Assembly (NCBI GenBank): GCA_016215155.1
Contig: JACRLQ010000098.1
Span: 29,186-93,185, forward strand
Direction of reading: 5' to 3'
From: Nitrospirota bacterium
Lineage (GTDB): Bacteria > Nitrospirota > Thermodesulfovibrionia > Thermodesulfovibrionales > UBA6898
Length of the DNA stretch: 64,000 nucleotides
The position numbers were made by a program, and so were the translations under genes. This document shows, in pieces, positions 1 to 8,176 of the stretch. The notes beneath the pieces are model-generated. The model searched no databases and was not told the origin of the DNA. It saw only the letters and a program-made list of their open reading frames with translations. Position 1 is the stretch's first letter, and every line of letters starts with the position of its first letter.

Positions 1-50
1 TCAGTGACGGGGGGAAATGAAGAAATAGTCTTTTGGAATAGGTGTTAGGA

Positions 51-1301
51 TTATTTGAGGTAAGGCTTGATAATTTCCAGAGACCTGTCAACAGCCCCGG
101 CGTTCTTCAGATAAAGCCGGCGGGCCTTCTCCCCTGCTTCTGCGGCCTTCTCGGGCTCCATCAACAGGTTTCTTATCATCCGGGCAAGCGACGTAGGCTC
201 GACCTGGAATGCCGCCCCCTCCTCGATAAATTCCCTCATGAAAGGAAAGTTCTCCATATGAGGGCCGCATATTATCGGCTTTCCCCAACTGGCCGGTTCA
301 AGAGGGTTCTGGCCGCCAACACCCAGGAAGCTCTTGCCTATCAGGGCCACGTCTGCGGCCCCGTAGACAGACGAAAGCTCCCCTATACTATCAAGCAGTA
401 TGATATTTTTGTCCTCATAGGCTGTCCTGCTTCCGCTTTCAATTTCAGACCTTTTGATAAACGGGACCCCGCTTTTTCTTATAAGCGCCTCGACCTCTCC
501 GAAACGGGCAGGATGCCTTGGCGCCAGTACCAGTTTGAGAGATTTGAAAAACTCCAGATTTACGCTGAGGGCGGAAATGATCAACTCCTCCTCTCCTGGA
601 TGAGTGCTTCCTGCCACAATTACCGGTCCTGTCAGGACCTCTGCCCAGGTGGGAATATTATTATGGTCGGGCATGTCGAATTTGAAATTACCAGTGACCG
701 TGATCCTCGACTTTTCCGCCCCGATTTTTTCGATCCTCTCCGCGTCGGCACTGCTCTGCATCGCAAAAGCGCTGACACATCCAAGGACTGTTTTGGTAAA
801 ACCGGGGACCATTGAATAACCGCGGGCCGATTTTTCCGAAAGCCGGCCGTTTAACATTAAAGCAGGCACACCCCTTCGGGCCGCTGTCCTTAAAATATTG
901 GGCCATATTTCAGTCTCGATGACAATGAAAAGCCGCGGGTTGATGCGGTCTAAACACCTCCAGAGTATAGCGCTGATATCAAAAGGCATATATATTACCT
1001 CGACGTCCGGGGGGACCCTGTCCAACGCAACCTTCAGGCCCGTATCGGTTATCGTGGATATTATTACGGGAAACCCCGGATAAACGGCCTTGAGTCTATT
1101 GATCAGGGGAATTGAGGCCGCGACCTCTCCAACTGAAACTGCGTGGACCCATATCGGGGAGCTGCCTTCCGCCTTAAGACGAAAGAGCCCGAGCTTGTCT
1201 CTCAGCCATTTCCCTCTTAGTTCCACTGGACGCTTCAGATACTGGGGCAGGAACAAAACAAAAACCACTGCGGCATATAAAATACTATATAAAAAATACA
1301 T
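51..1301 (-). CDS. waaA: Kdo transferase (lipid A glycosylation)
   Basis: 3-deoxy-D-manno-octulosonic acid transferase; it adds Kdo from CMP-Kdo to the lipid A precursor at the inner membrane. At 416 residues it has the usual family length. A hydrophobic N-terminal anchor (residues 1-19) is followed by the WVHAVSVGEV motif, ETEIWPN, the GSTHPGEEE segment between the two Rossmann-like lobes, and GGQNPLEPASWGKP near the C-terminus, all typical of the family. It is the last gene of a four-gene minus-strand LPS operon, 15 bp after lpxB. Whether it adds one or two Kdo residues cannot be read from the sequence. Confidence 0.95.
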   Translation of the reverse strand: MYFLYSILYAAVVFVLFLPQYLKRPVELRGKWLRDKLGLFRLKAEGSSPIWVHAVSVGEVAASIPLINRLKAVYPGFPVIISTITDTGLKVALDRVPPDVEVIYMPFDISAILWRCLDRINPRLFIVIETEIWPNILRTAARRGVPALMLNGRLSEKSARGYSMVPGFTKTVLGCVSAFAMQSSADAERIEKIGAEKSRITVTGNFKFDMPDHNNIPTWAEVLTGPVIVAGSTHPGEEELIISALSVNLEFFKSLKLVLAPRHPARFGEVEALIRKSGVPFIKRSEIESGSRTAYEDKNIILLDSIGELSSVYGAADVALIGKSFLGVGGQNPLEPASWGKPIICGPHMENFPFMREFIEEGAAFQVEPTSLARMIRNLLMEPEKAAEAGEKARRLYLKNAGAVDRSLEIIKPYLK

Positions 1302-1316
1302 TTGCTGATTATATAA

Positions 1317-2459
1317 CTATTCCCGGGTCCCTGCCATAGCGAGTACCATGTCCGAAACCCTCTCTGAGGCCCTCCGTCCGCTGAACATGTCCCTGATCAT
1401 GGCAAAGGAACTGAGCATCCCGTCCCTGTACCCGCTGTCCGTGAGTATCTTTCTTAGTTCATCCATGACGTTTTTTGCGGATGCCCTGTCCTGAATGAAC
1501 TCCTGCACCACCTCCCTGCCTGAAATTATGTTCGCAAGGGAGATATGTTCGCCTTTGAGGACGAGCCTGCCGATAAGATATGTCAGGCCGGTGACCTTAT
1601 AGATTACAACGATCGGTACGTCCTGAAGGACCGCCTGTAGAGATGCGGTGCCAGAGGCGATGACTGCGCAATCGGATGCCGCAAGCACCTCGACCGATTT
1701 ACCCTGGTTGATAAGGACCCCCTCCTTCCGGAGGTCCCTGACCTGGCTCCTGTATGTGTCAAGATCGGTGTTCGGGGCGAAGGGGATGCAGAACTGAAAG
1801 TCAGGAAATTCCTTTTTGAAGACGCTGATTACCTCAGTCATGACGGGAAGAAGTCGGTTGATCTCGTCTGGCCTGCTGCCCGGAAGAAGCGCCAGGAGGG
1901 GGCTCTCCGGATTCAGCCCAAGCGACTCTCTGATGCCTTTTTTATCGGCCTTCAATGACCGCAGTTCATCCATAACGGGGTGCCCTACGAACTCACAGTC
2001 AACTCCTATGTCAGTATATATCTTCTCCTCGAAAGGCAGGATGACCGCCATCTTATCGACAAGTCTCGCGATCTTGTAGATCCTTTTCCTCCGCCAGACC
2101 CAGACCTGAGGACTGACGTAATAGAGTATCTTTATCCCCATTTTTTTTGCTTTTTCCGCGAGCCTCAGGTTGAAATCAGGATAGTCGATTAATACGAGCA
2201 CAGTGGGCCTGTCTCTGACAAGGGCCTCCACCGCTTTATTAAAAGTCTTTTTTAATTCCGAGACAGAGGAAAGGACCTCTGAAAAACCAAAGGCGCTTGA
2301 TATTCCTGCTATCAGGTTGACCCCTGCTTCCTTCATCCTCTGTCCGCCGATGCCGGTTATTGTAAGGTCCGGTCTTTTTCTCCTCAGGGAAGAAGCCAGC
2401 AGAGCGCCGTATAACTCGCCTGACGTCTCGCCCGCCACGATCATGACCGTCTCAGGCAT
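1317..2459 (-). CDS. lpxB: Lipid-A-disaccharide synthase
   Basis: Condenses UDP-2,3-diacylglucosamine with lipid X to form the lipid A disaccharide (GT19 family), a membrane-associated cytoplasmic enzyme. The 380-residue protein shows the N-terminal GETSGELYGA motif, YYVSPQVWVWRRKR, the FVGHPVMDEL segment and LLPGSRPDEI, all diagnostic of LpxB. Its start overlaps the end of the upstream DegT aminotransferase gene by 8 bp, which suggests translational coupling. Together with waaA it shows that the organism makes Kdo-lipid A. Confidence 0.97.
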   Translation of the reverse strand: MPETVMIVAGETSGELYGALLASSLRRKRPDLTITGIGGQRMKEAGVNLIAGISSAFGFSEVLSSVSELKKTFNKAVEALVRDRPTVLVLIDYPDFNLRLAEKAKKMGIKILYYVSPQVWVWRRKRIYKIARLVDKMAVILPFEEKIYTDIGVDCEFVGHPVMDELRSLKADKKGIRESLGLNPESPLLALLPGSRPDEINRLLPVMTEVISVFKKEFPDFQFCIPFAPNTDLDTYRSQVRDLRKEGVLINQGKSVEVLAASDCAVIASGTASLQAVLQDVPIVVIYKVTGLTYLIGRLVLKGEHISLANIISGREVVQEFIQDRASAKNVMDELRKILTDSGYRDGMLSSFAMIRDMFSGRRASERVSDMVLAMAGTRE

Positions 2460-3540
2460 TATTGATGATTTCAGCTATCTCCCTGATCGAGGCCTCCTCC
2501 AATTCAGGATACACAGGGAGGGAAAGGACCTTTTCCGAGGCCTCCTCGGCCACAGGCAGGTCACCCTTCCTATAGCCCAGGAATGCTACCGCTTCCTGCA
2601 GGTGCACCGGGACAGGATAATATACGACAGAGGATACGCCCTTGTCATGAAGGACTTTCTGGATCTGGTCTCTTCCGCTGCTCCTTATGGTATATTGATG
2701 GTATACATGCCTGCATCCGGGTCTTTCTACCGGAAGTTCCACTCTGCCCGACAACAACTGGTTATAGAGGGACGCCTTCTTGCGCCTGAGTTCATTGTAC
2801 TGGTCGATCCTCCTTAATTTTACAAGAAGGACCCCTGCCTGGATCTCGTCGAGTCTGCTGTTGAACCCGACAGACTCATGCCGGTATTGTCCTTTCGAGC
2901 CATGGTTCCTTAATTTTCGGATCGCCTCTGCAACGGAACCGTCATTGAGGAGTATCATGCCCCCGTCCCCGAAGGCCCCCAGGTTTTTTGAAGGATAGAA
3001 GCTGAAACAGCCTGTGTCCCCGAAACTGCCGGTCTTCTTACCGTCGATCTCAGCGCCGAAAGACTGGGCGCAGTCTTCGATTATCCTCAGATCATGCTTC
3101 CTTGCAATCCGGGTTATCTTCTCCATGTCAGCCGGATGACCGAAAATATGCACAGGGATGATCGCCTTGGTTTTTTTTGTTATCTTCTTCTCTATCTCGA
3201 CGGGGTCAATATTCATCGTGTCCGGTTCGATATCGACAAATACAGGGGTAGCTCCGGTATACATGATCGCCTCGGCGGTCGCAAAAAAGGTAAAGGGCGT
3301 CGTTATGACCTCGTCACCTTCGCCTATCCCGAGGGCCTCGACGGAAAGGTGGAGGGCGTCAGTGCCGGAGGCGACCCCCAGGGCCTCGGAAATTCCATGG
3401 TACAGGGCGATCTTCTTTTCCAGTTCCATGACCTTGGGGCCGAGGATATACTGGGAACTCTCAAGGACCTCCGTGATGACCGTGAATATCTCTTCCTTTA
3501 TATCATTAAACTGCCTTTTAAGGTCAACCATAGGTATCAT
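2452..3540 (-). CDS. DegT/DnrJ/EryC1/StrS family PLP aminotransferase
   Basis: PLP-dependent sugar aminotransferase of fold type I; family members aminate nucleotide-linked keto sugars for LPS or other glycans. In this 362-residue protein, GTDALHLSVEAL binds the cofactor phosphate, EDCAQSFGA supplies the PLP-contacting aspartate, and FYPSKNLGAFGDGG holds the Schiff-base lysine. It lies between a Gfo/Idh oxidoreductase and lpxB. An oxidoreductase plus aminotransferase pair next to lpxB recalls GnnA/GnnB, which make 2,3-diamino-2,3-dideoxyglucose for amide-linked lipid A. That role is an inference; O-antigen amino-sugar synthesis is the alternative. Confidence 0.88.
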   Translation of the reverse strand: MIPMVDLKRQFNDIKEEIFTVITEVLESSQYILGPKVMELEKKIALYHGISEALGVASGTDALHLSVEALGIGEGDEVITTPFTFFATAEAIMYTGATPVFVDIEPDTMNIDPVEIEKKITKKTKAIIPVHIFGHPADMEKITRIARKHDLRIIEDCAQSFGAEIDGKKTGSFGDTGCFSFYPSKNLGAFGDGGMILLNDGSVAEAIRKLRNHGSKGQYRHESVGFNSRLDEIQAGVLLVKLRRIDQYNELRRKKASLYNQLLSGRVELPVERPGCRHVYHQYTIRSSGRDQIQKVLHDKGVSSVVYYPVPVHLQEAVAFLGYRKGDLPVAEEASEKVLSLPVYPELEEASIREIAEIINNA

Positions 3541-3571
3541 TATGCATTTTCTCCAATAATAAATATTTTAT

Positions 3572-4504
3572 TCACTGCCGGCACGCCTGACATCCGGCCT
3601 TAAGTATGTCCGTTATCCGGAGGGCCACCTCAAGCGCGTTCATGCCCTCGACGCCTGAAACATCCGGTCTTCTTCTGTCAATTACGCAGGACACAAAGTC
3701 CTTCAATTCCTCTTTGAGGGGCTCCCTCGTTTCGGGCCTGATATGCTCGGAAGTGACCTTCCTGTCGGCCTTGAAATGGCGCATGACCTCCTGCTTCTGG
3801 TAATCTATCTCTACAAATGAATCCTGCTGGAATACCGTCAGGGTACGCACCTTTTCAGAAGCTATCCGGCTTGCCGATATCAGGGCGGTGCAGCCGTTTG
3901 TGAATTCCAGCCATGCCTTCGCAAAATCTATCTTGTCGGTAATGACGCTCTCTCCGATTGCCCTGATATGCATAAGCCTCGAAGGCACAAGGCTCAGGAC
4001 TATGTCTATATCATGGATCATGAGGTCTATGGTTACATCGACATCGTCCGCCCTCCCCATAAACGGGGACATCCGCCGGGACTCGATAAAACTGGGGGAG
4101 TTTATCATTGCTGATGCGGCCTTGATTCCAGGGTTATACCTCTCCAGATGCCCTATCTGTATGAGCACGTTGCGCCTCTCTGCCTCTTCCACGATCTCCC
4201 GGGCCTGTCTCAGATCGGAGGCTATCGGCTTTTCGATGAGCAGGTCCTTGCCCGCCCTTATGCAGTCCAGGGCGATGGCATGGTGGGTTGTTGTGTTTGT
4301 AACGATGCTCAGGGCGTCACATGCCCCTATCATATCTTCATATTTGGTGTGAACGCCGCAACCGAAGTCCTGCGCGACTTTTTCGGCCTGTTCCCTGTTA
4401 CAATCAGCCACGGCAACAAGTTCTACCCCCGGTAATTCGGAGTATATTCTGGCGTGGTGTCTCCCAAGATACCCTACGCCTATAACACCAACCTTTAAAG
4501 ACAC
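3572..4504 (-). CDS. Gfo/Idh/MocA family NAD(P)-dependent oxidoreductase
   Basis: Sugar dehydrogenase of the Gfo/Idh/MocA family, 310 residues. The N-terminal Rossmann fold starts with VGVIGVGYLGRHHARIY, and the catalytic-lysine motif appears as LLIEKPIA around residue 92. The GTG start is supported by a GGGAG ribosome site 6 bp upstream. It is the first gene of the LPS operon, 31 bp before the aminotransferase. By position it may oxidise the sugar nucleotide that the aminotransferase then aminates, as in the GnnA/GnnB pair; the substrate itself cannot be read from sequence. Confidence 0.88.
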   Translation of the reverse strand: MSLKVGVIGVGYLGRHHARIYSELPGVELVAVADCNREQAEKVAQDFGCGVHTKYEDMIGACDALSIVTNTTTHHAIALDCIRAGKDLLIEKPIASDLRQAREIVEEAERRNVLIQIGHLERYNPGIKAASAMINSPSFIESRRMSPFMGRADDVDVTIDLMIHDIDIVLSLVPSRLMHIRAIGESVITDKIDFAKAWLEFTNGCTALISASRIASEKVRTLTVFQQDSFVEIDYQKQEVMRHFKADRKVTSEHIRPETREPLKEELKDFVSCVIDRRRPDVSGVEGMNALEVALRITDILKAGCQACRQ

Positions 4505-4955
4505 TGGAATCTCCCTGTCATATAAAAAATATGTGCGACATGCGTCAGACTGCGGGCACGGCTCAGGGCTGAGCTATTGAATACCGATAATTGTCATGCC
4601 GGGACATTCCAAAACCATCTCAAGCGAGGCAGGACCGCAGTCAATCGGCCCTGTATTATAGTATAAACATGCAGGATAATGCAGAGATGAGACCCCCGAA
4701 ACATAAAAAAGATGGACTTGTTGGTCCCCCTTATCCAGGTCTTATTGAGATTAATCATCTCACAACTAAGTGTCTTGCGACCTTACTTCTTATGACCTTG
4801 AATAAAGAGGAGCAAGCCCACCTTCACAACCAGTTTTAATGCTTACTCCTTAGTTAATTTTTACTCCTTTCCAGCCGGATTGTCAAGAAGTTTTATCACC
4901 GCCTCTTTACGGCGGGTTAAATGATCATTTTTTATGCCGTATGATAGAATGATCA
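4505..4955. other. Intergenic region, 451 bp, no gene recognised
   Basis: Divergent spacer between the LPS operon and the DUF401 gene, so it should carry promoters for both. A short plus-strand open frame (4591-4839) has no recognisable protein signature or convincing ribosome site. A small inverted repeat (CCGCC / GGCGG) near 4897-4915 lies about 40 bp upstream of the DUF401 start. Nothing else is seen. Confidence 0.5.
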
Positions 4956-6176
4956 ATGTCCGACGTCATAAAGATCATCGCGGTTTTTTCGATCATCCTC
5001 CTTCTGATGAGGAAAAAACTTGCCGTAGGTTACGTCATGGCCATCGCGGCCGGGTCACTTGCCCTGCTCTACAGAATGGACATCGAAAGTTTTTTTGCCG
5101 CGGCAAGGAAGGCCTCCATAAGCGATGTTACGGTCAAACTCTGGCTGTCCCTGTCGCTTATCAGGATCTTCGAGCTTCTGCTGAGAGAAAAAGGCGTTCT
5201 TTCGGCCATGATGGCCGCCGTCAAGTCCTCTTTAAAAAACAGAAAGGCCGTGATCGTATCGATGCCGCTTCTTATCGGCATGCTGCCTTCTTTGGGCGGG
5301 GCATATTTTTCGGCCCCTATGGTAAAAGAGGCGACCGAGGGACTCGACATGACAAAAGAGGAGAAGGCCTATATAAATTACTGGTTCAGACATCCATGGG
5401 AATATGTCCTTCCGCTTTATCCAGGGGTCCTTCTTGCGTCCGCTGTCTCGGGCGTCGCGATATACAGCCTGGTCACCGCGAATATCATATGCGCATTTAC
5501 CTTGCTATGTGCCGGATTATTCTTCAGCATGCGCAAAGTCAATAGCGGACCCGGGACGCACATACAGACCCAAAAGAGGCCTGACCATACGGGGAGCTTT
5601 GATCTGAAGGCGGCATTGAGCTTTCTTCCGGTGATGTCAGTTCTGCTGCTTGCGGTTGTTTTACGGGTTGAACTTCATTACTCGTTGTTAATCCTGATCG
5701 TCCCGCTTTTTTTCATTTTCAGATACGGGGCAAAAGATCTTGTTCGCGTTATAAGACACGGCTTCGGCCTTGACGTTGTCGTCCTCATTGCCGGGATAAT
5801 GCTCTTTAAAGAGACTATGGAGGCCTCAGGGGCGGTGAAAAACTTGAGTACGGTCTTCCTCAGTAACGGCATCCCGGTATTGCCTGTTGCCTGCCTGCTT
5901 CCCTTTTTGACGGGACTTCTGACCGGCCTTACGGTAGGTTTTGTCGGAAGCTCTTTCCCTCTTATCATCAGCATAGCGGGAGACGCACCCCTTCACATTA
6001 TATCTGTCGCCTTTGCCGCGGGATTTCTGGGGGTGCTGATCTCCCCGGTCCACCTCTGCCTGATCCTGACAAAAGAATACTTCGCGGCCGACCTCTGGGG
6101 TGTCTATAAAAAAATAGTGCCCTCCGCGATCTTCATATTTATCGCGGCCTTAATCCAGTATCTGGTCCTTTCGTAA
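4956..6176 (+). CDS. DUF401 family integral membrane protein (permease-like)
   Basis: A 406-residue polytopic membrane protein with about ten hydrophobic segments. It matches from memory the DUF401 family, relatives of the ion-transporter superfamily of anion and gluconate carriers. Recognisable stretches are GMLPSLGGAYFSAPMV, the NYWFRHPWEY motif and the late SPVHLCLILTKEYF motif, the last two characteristic of the family. The substrate is unknown. It stands alone between a divergent LPS operon and a repeat element. Confidence 0.8.
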   Translation: MSDVIKIIAVFSIILLLMRKKLAVGYVMAIAAGSLALLYRMDIESFFAAARKASISDVTVKLWLSLSLIRIFELLLREKGVLSAMMAAVKSSLKNRKAVIVSMPLLIGMLPSLGGAYFSAPMVKEATEGLDMTKEEKAYINYWFRHPWEYVLPLYPGVLLASAVSGVAIYSLVTANIICAFTLLCAGLFFSMRKVNSGPGTHIQTQKRPDHTGSFDLKAALSFLPVMSVLLLAVVLRVELHYSLLILIVPLFFIFRYGAKDLVRVIRHGFGLDVVVLIAGIMLFKETMEASGAVKNLSTVFLSNGIPVLPVACLLPFLTGLLTGLTVGFVGSSFPLIISIAGDAPLHIISVAFAAGFLGVLISPVHLCLILTKEYFAADLWGVYKKIVPSAIFIFIAALIQYLVLS

Positions 6177-6190
6177 GCACACATAAGAGT

Positions 6191-6367
6191 TAGAACCTAT
6201 CCAAAATCCCATTATCTGCAAATCGGGACCATTGTCGTCATTCCCGCGCAGGCGGGAATCCATGTTTCTCGGGCCTTTAAGTGGACCCCCGCTGCTTAAG
6301 GCACCTACTGTTGGCTTCGCGGGGGTGACGCTTCTTTGGCGAATTACCGCTTTTGAGATAGGTTGTA
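6191..6367. repeat. MITE-like dispersed repeat, full-length copy
   Basis: A non-coding element of about 177 bp with short imperfect terminal inverted repeats: AACCTATCCAAAA at the left, and the reverse complement of TTTTGAGATAGGTT at the right. Inside are the palindrome CATTCCCGCGCAGGCGGGAATC and a CACCCCCG / CGGGGGT arm pair. The same sequence recurs, inverted and truncated, at 44264-44372. Too small to encode a transposase, so it would be mobilised in trans if it moves at all. It fills most of the gap between DUF401 and the PilZ gene. Confidence 0.75.
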
Positions 6368-6452
6368 GGTCTTTTCATTAAACTTTATTAATACGAGGGC
6401 CGCAGGACCGGTTGATACACCTTTTTGCCGAAGTTAAGGTTAATATTAAATT

Positions 6453-6776
6453 GTGGGAGCAAAGAGAGAACATCAGCGGTTCCTGATAAAGCATCCGATA
6501 GAACTGCATGCCGGGGACCATACTATAAGCGGGGTCACGGTCAGGGTCTCCCGTAAAGGACTTTTTGTAAGGTCACAGTCAGGCTTCAGGGTCGGGACCC
6601 CTGTCGATATGGTCCTTCACCTTTCGGACGAGATATGGTGCAGATTGACGGGGACGGTCGTTTACTCGAGAAATATTGTCGAATTGAAAAGGCAAAACGG
6701 GATGGGAATAGAATTTTCGGGCATGGACCGGAAATATCTTGATTTTATCTCCTCCGTCGAAAAAGAACAGGCATGA
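6453..6776 (+). CDS. PilZ domain protein (c-di-GMP binding)
   Basis: A single-domain 107-residue PilZ protein with a GTG start. The c-di-GMP contact motif REHQRF is at residues 5-10, and the second conserved segment reads VSRKGLFVRS in place of the usual D/NxSxxG. The VxSxxG-like departure means ligand binding is likely but not certain. It presumably acts as a cytosolic c-di-GMP effector; a diguanylate cyclase with an intact GGEEF motif is encoded at 41504-42496. It lies 7 bp from the convergent murA gene. Confidence 0.8.
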   Translation: MGAKREHQRFLIKHPIELHAGDHTISGVTVRVSRKGLFVRSQSGFRVGTPVDMVLHLSDEIWCRLTGTVVYSRNIVELKRQNGMGIEFSGMDRKYLDFISSVEKEQA

Positions 6777-6783
6777 CTTCCGG

Positions 6784-8037
6784 CTATTCCTTTTCTCTCC
6801 TTATGTCGGCCCCAAGCCTGCCGAGCTTGTCCTCTATCTTCTCGTAGCCGCGGTCCAGGTGATAAATCCTGCTGATGGTCGTCCGGCCCTCCGCGGCTAA
6901 AGCGGCCACGATCAGTGACGCGCTTGCCCTGAGGTCTGTTGCCATAAGAGGCGCCCCTTTAAGTCTCTCTATTCCCCTGACTGTTGCCGTCCCTCCCTCT
7001 ATGGTGATATCGGCGCCCATCCTCCTTAGTTCAGCCACGTGCATGAACCTGTTTTCAAATATCTTTTCCGAGATGACGCTTGTGCCCTGCGCGACACACA
7101 TCATCGCCATGAACTGCGCCTGCATATCGGTAGGAAATCCCGGATAGGGCATGGTCTTAGTATTGGCCGCATTAAGCCTTTCGGGGCCTATGACCCGTAT
7201 GCCGTCTTTTACATTCCTGAATCTGATGCCCGCGGCCCTGAGTTTATCGATAAGCGCGTCGAGGTGGTCAGGCCTGCACTTTTTTATGGTTATGTCCCCG
7301 GCCGTTATCCCGGCGATCGTCATGAAGGTCCCGGTCTCTATCCGGTCAGGTATTATCGAATAGTCCAGCGGCCTGAGGCTTGTTACGCCGTCAATCTCTA
7401 TAGTGCTGTCCCCGGCCCCCTTTATCTTCGCCCCCATCGATATAAGCGCGTTTGCAAGGTCCAGGACCTCGGGCTCTTTCGCCGCGTTCTCTATGACGGT
7501 CCTTCCTTCGGCCAGGACCGCGGCCATCATAATATTCTCGGTCCCGGTGACCGTCGGGATATCAAAATAAATAGCGGCGCCCCTCAGCCTCTTTGCCCTG
7601 GCAAGCACATATCCTGCCTCAAGCTTTATCGACGCGCCCATCTTCTTGAGCCCCATGAGATGCAGGTTGATGGGTCTCGCCCCGATTGCACAGCCTCCGG
7701 GCAGAGACACCTTTGCCCTCCCGAGTCTTGCCACCAGAGGACCCAGGATAAGGACCGATGCCCTCATCGTGCTGACAAGGTCATATGGCGCCTCATAATT
7801 GGAGATCCTGGAGCAATTGAGGATAGCGCCGTTTTCATCCAGATGAAATCCGGCCCCCAGATTGGCGAGCAGTCTCCCCATGGTCATAATGTCCCTCAAA
7901 CGCGGGACATTATGCAGAAGGTGGTCGCCTTCCGCAAGAATTGACGCGGCCATGATCGGCAAGGCGGCGTTCTTCGCCCCGCTTATCTCGACCGTGCCCG
8001 TTAGTTTCCTTCCGCCGTTTATTATAAGTCTGTCCAA
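6784..8037 (-). CDS. murA: UDP-N-acetylglucosamine 1-carboxyvinyltransferase
   Basis: First committed step of peptidoglycan synthesis: enolpyruvyl transfer from PEP to UDP-GlcNAc in the cytoplasm. The frame is open upstream to 8121, but the family N-terminus ([23 protein letters not shown]) follows a TTG codon at 8037 preceded by AAGGAGG four bases upstream. That start gives 417 residues, close to the E. coli length of 419. The active-site cysteine is present in [15 protein letters not shown], the form alkylated by fosfomycin. Lys22 lies in SGAKNAALP. Confidence 0.96.
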   Translation of the reverse strand: MDRLIINGGRKLTGTVEISGAKNAALPIMAASILAEGDHLLHNVPRLRDIMTMGRLLANLGAGFHLDENGAILNCSRISNYEAPYDLVSTMRASVLILGPLVARLGRAKVSLPGGCAIGARPINLHLMGLKKMGASIKLEAGYVLARAKRLRGAAIYFDIPTVTGTENIMMAAVLAEGRTVIENAAKEPEVLDLANALISMGAKIKGAGDSTIEIDGVTSLRPLDYSIIPDRIETGTFMTIAGITAGDITIKKCRPDHLDALIDKLRAAGIRFRNVKDGIRVIGPERLNAANTKTMPYPGFPTDMQAQFMAMMCVAQGTSVISEKIFENRFMHVAELRRMGADITIEGGTATVRGIERLKGAPLMATDLRASASLIVAALAAEGRTTISRIYHLDRGYEKIEDKLGRLGADIRREKE

Positions 8038-8176
8038 AAGTCCTCCTTGCTTCTTTCGGAGTATTTTACCCTTATCAGGAATAAAAAGGAACAAAGACGC
8101 CACACGGACCAATGCGGCCACAACTCAGGGCCTCGTAAATAGAATATTTTAATTATACTGTGGTATATTTTTTCAT

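Noticed and set aside
4591..4839. 82-codon plus-strand open frame in the LPS/DUF401 spacer
   Set aside because: No ribosome site, domain or signal; composition not protein-like. Kept only as part of the intergenic entry.
7039..7944. 301-codon plus-strand open frame opposite murA
   Set aside because: Antisense shadow of murA, whose motifs are all present on the minus strand.
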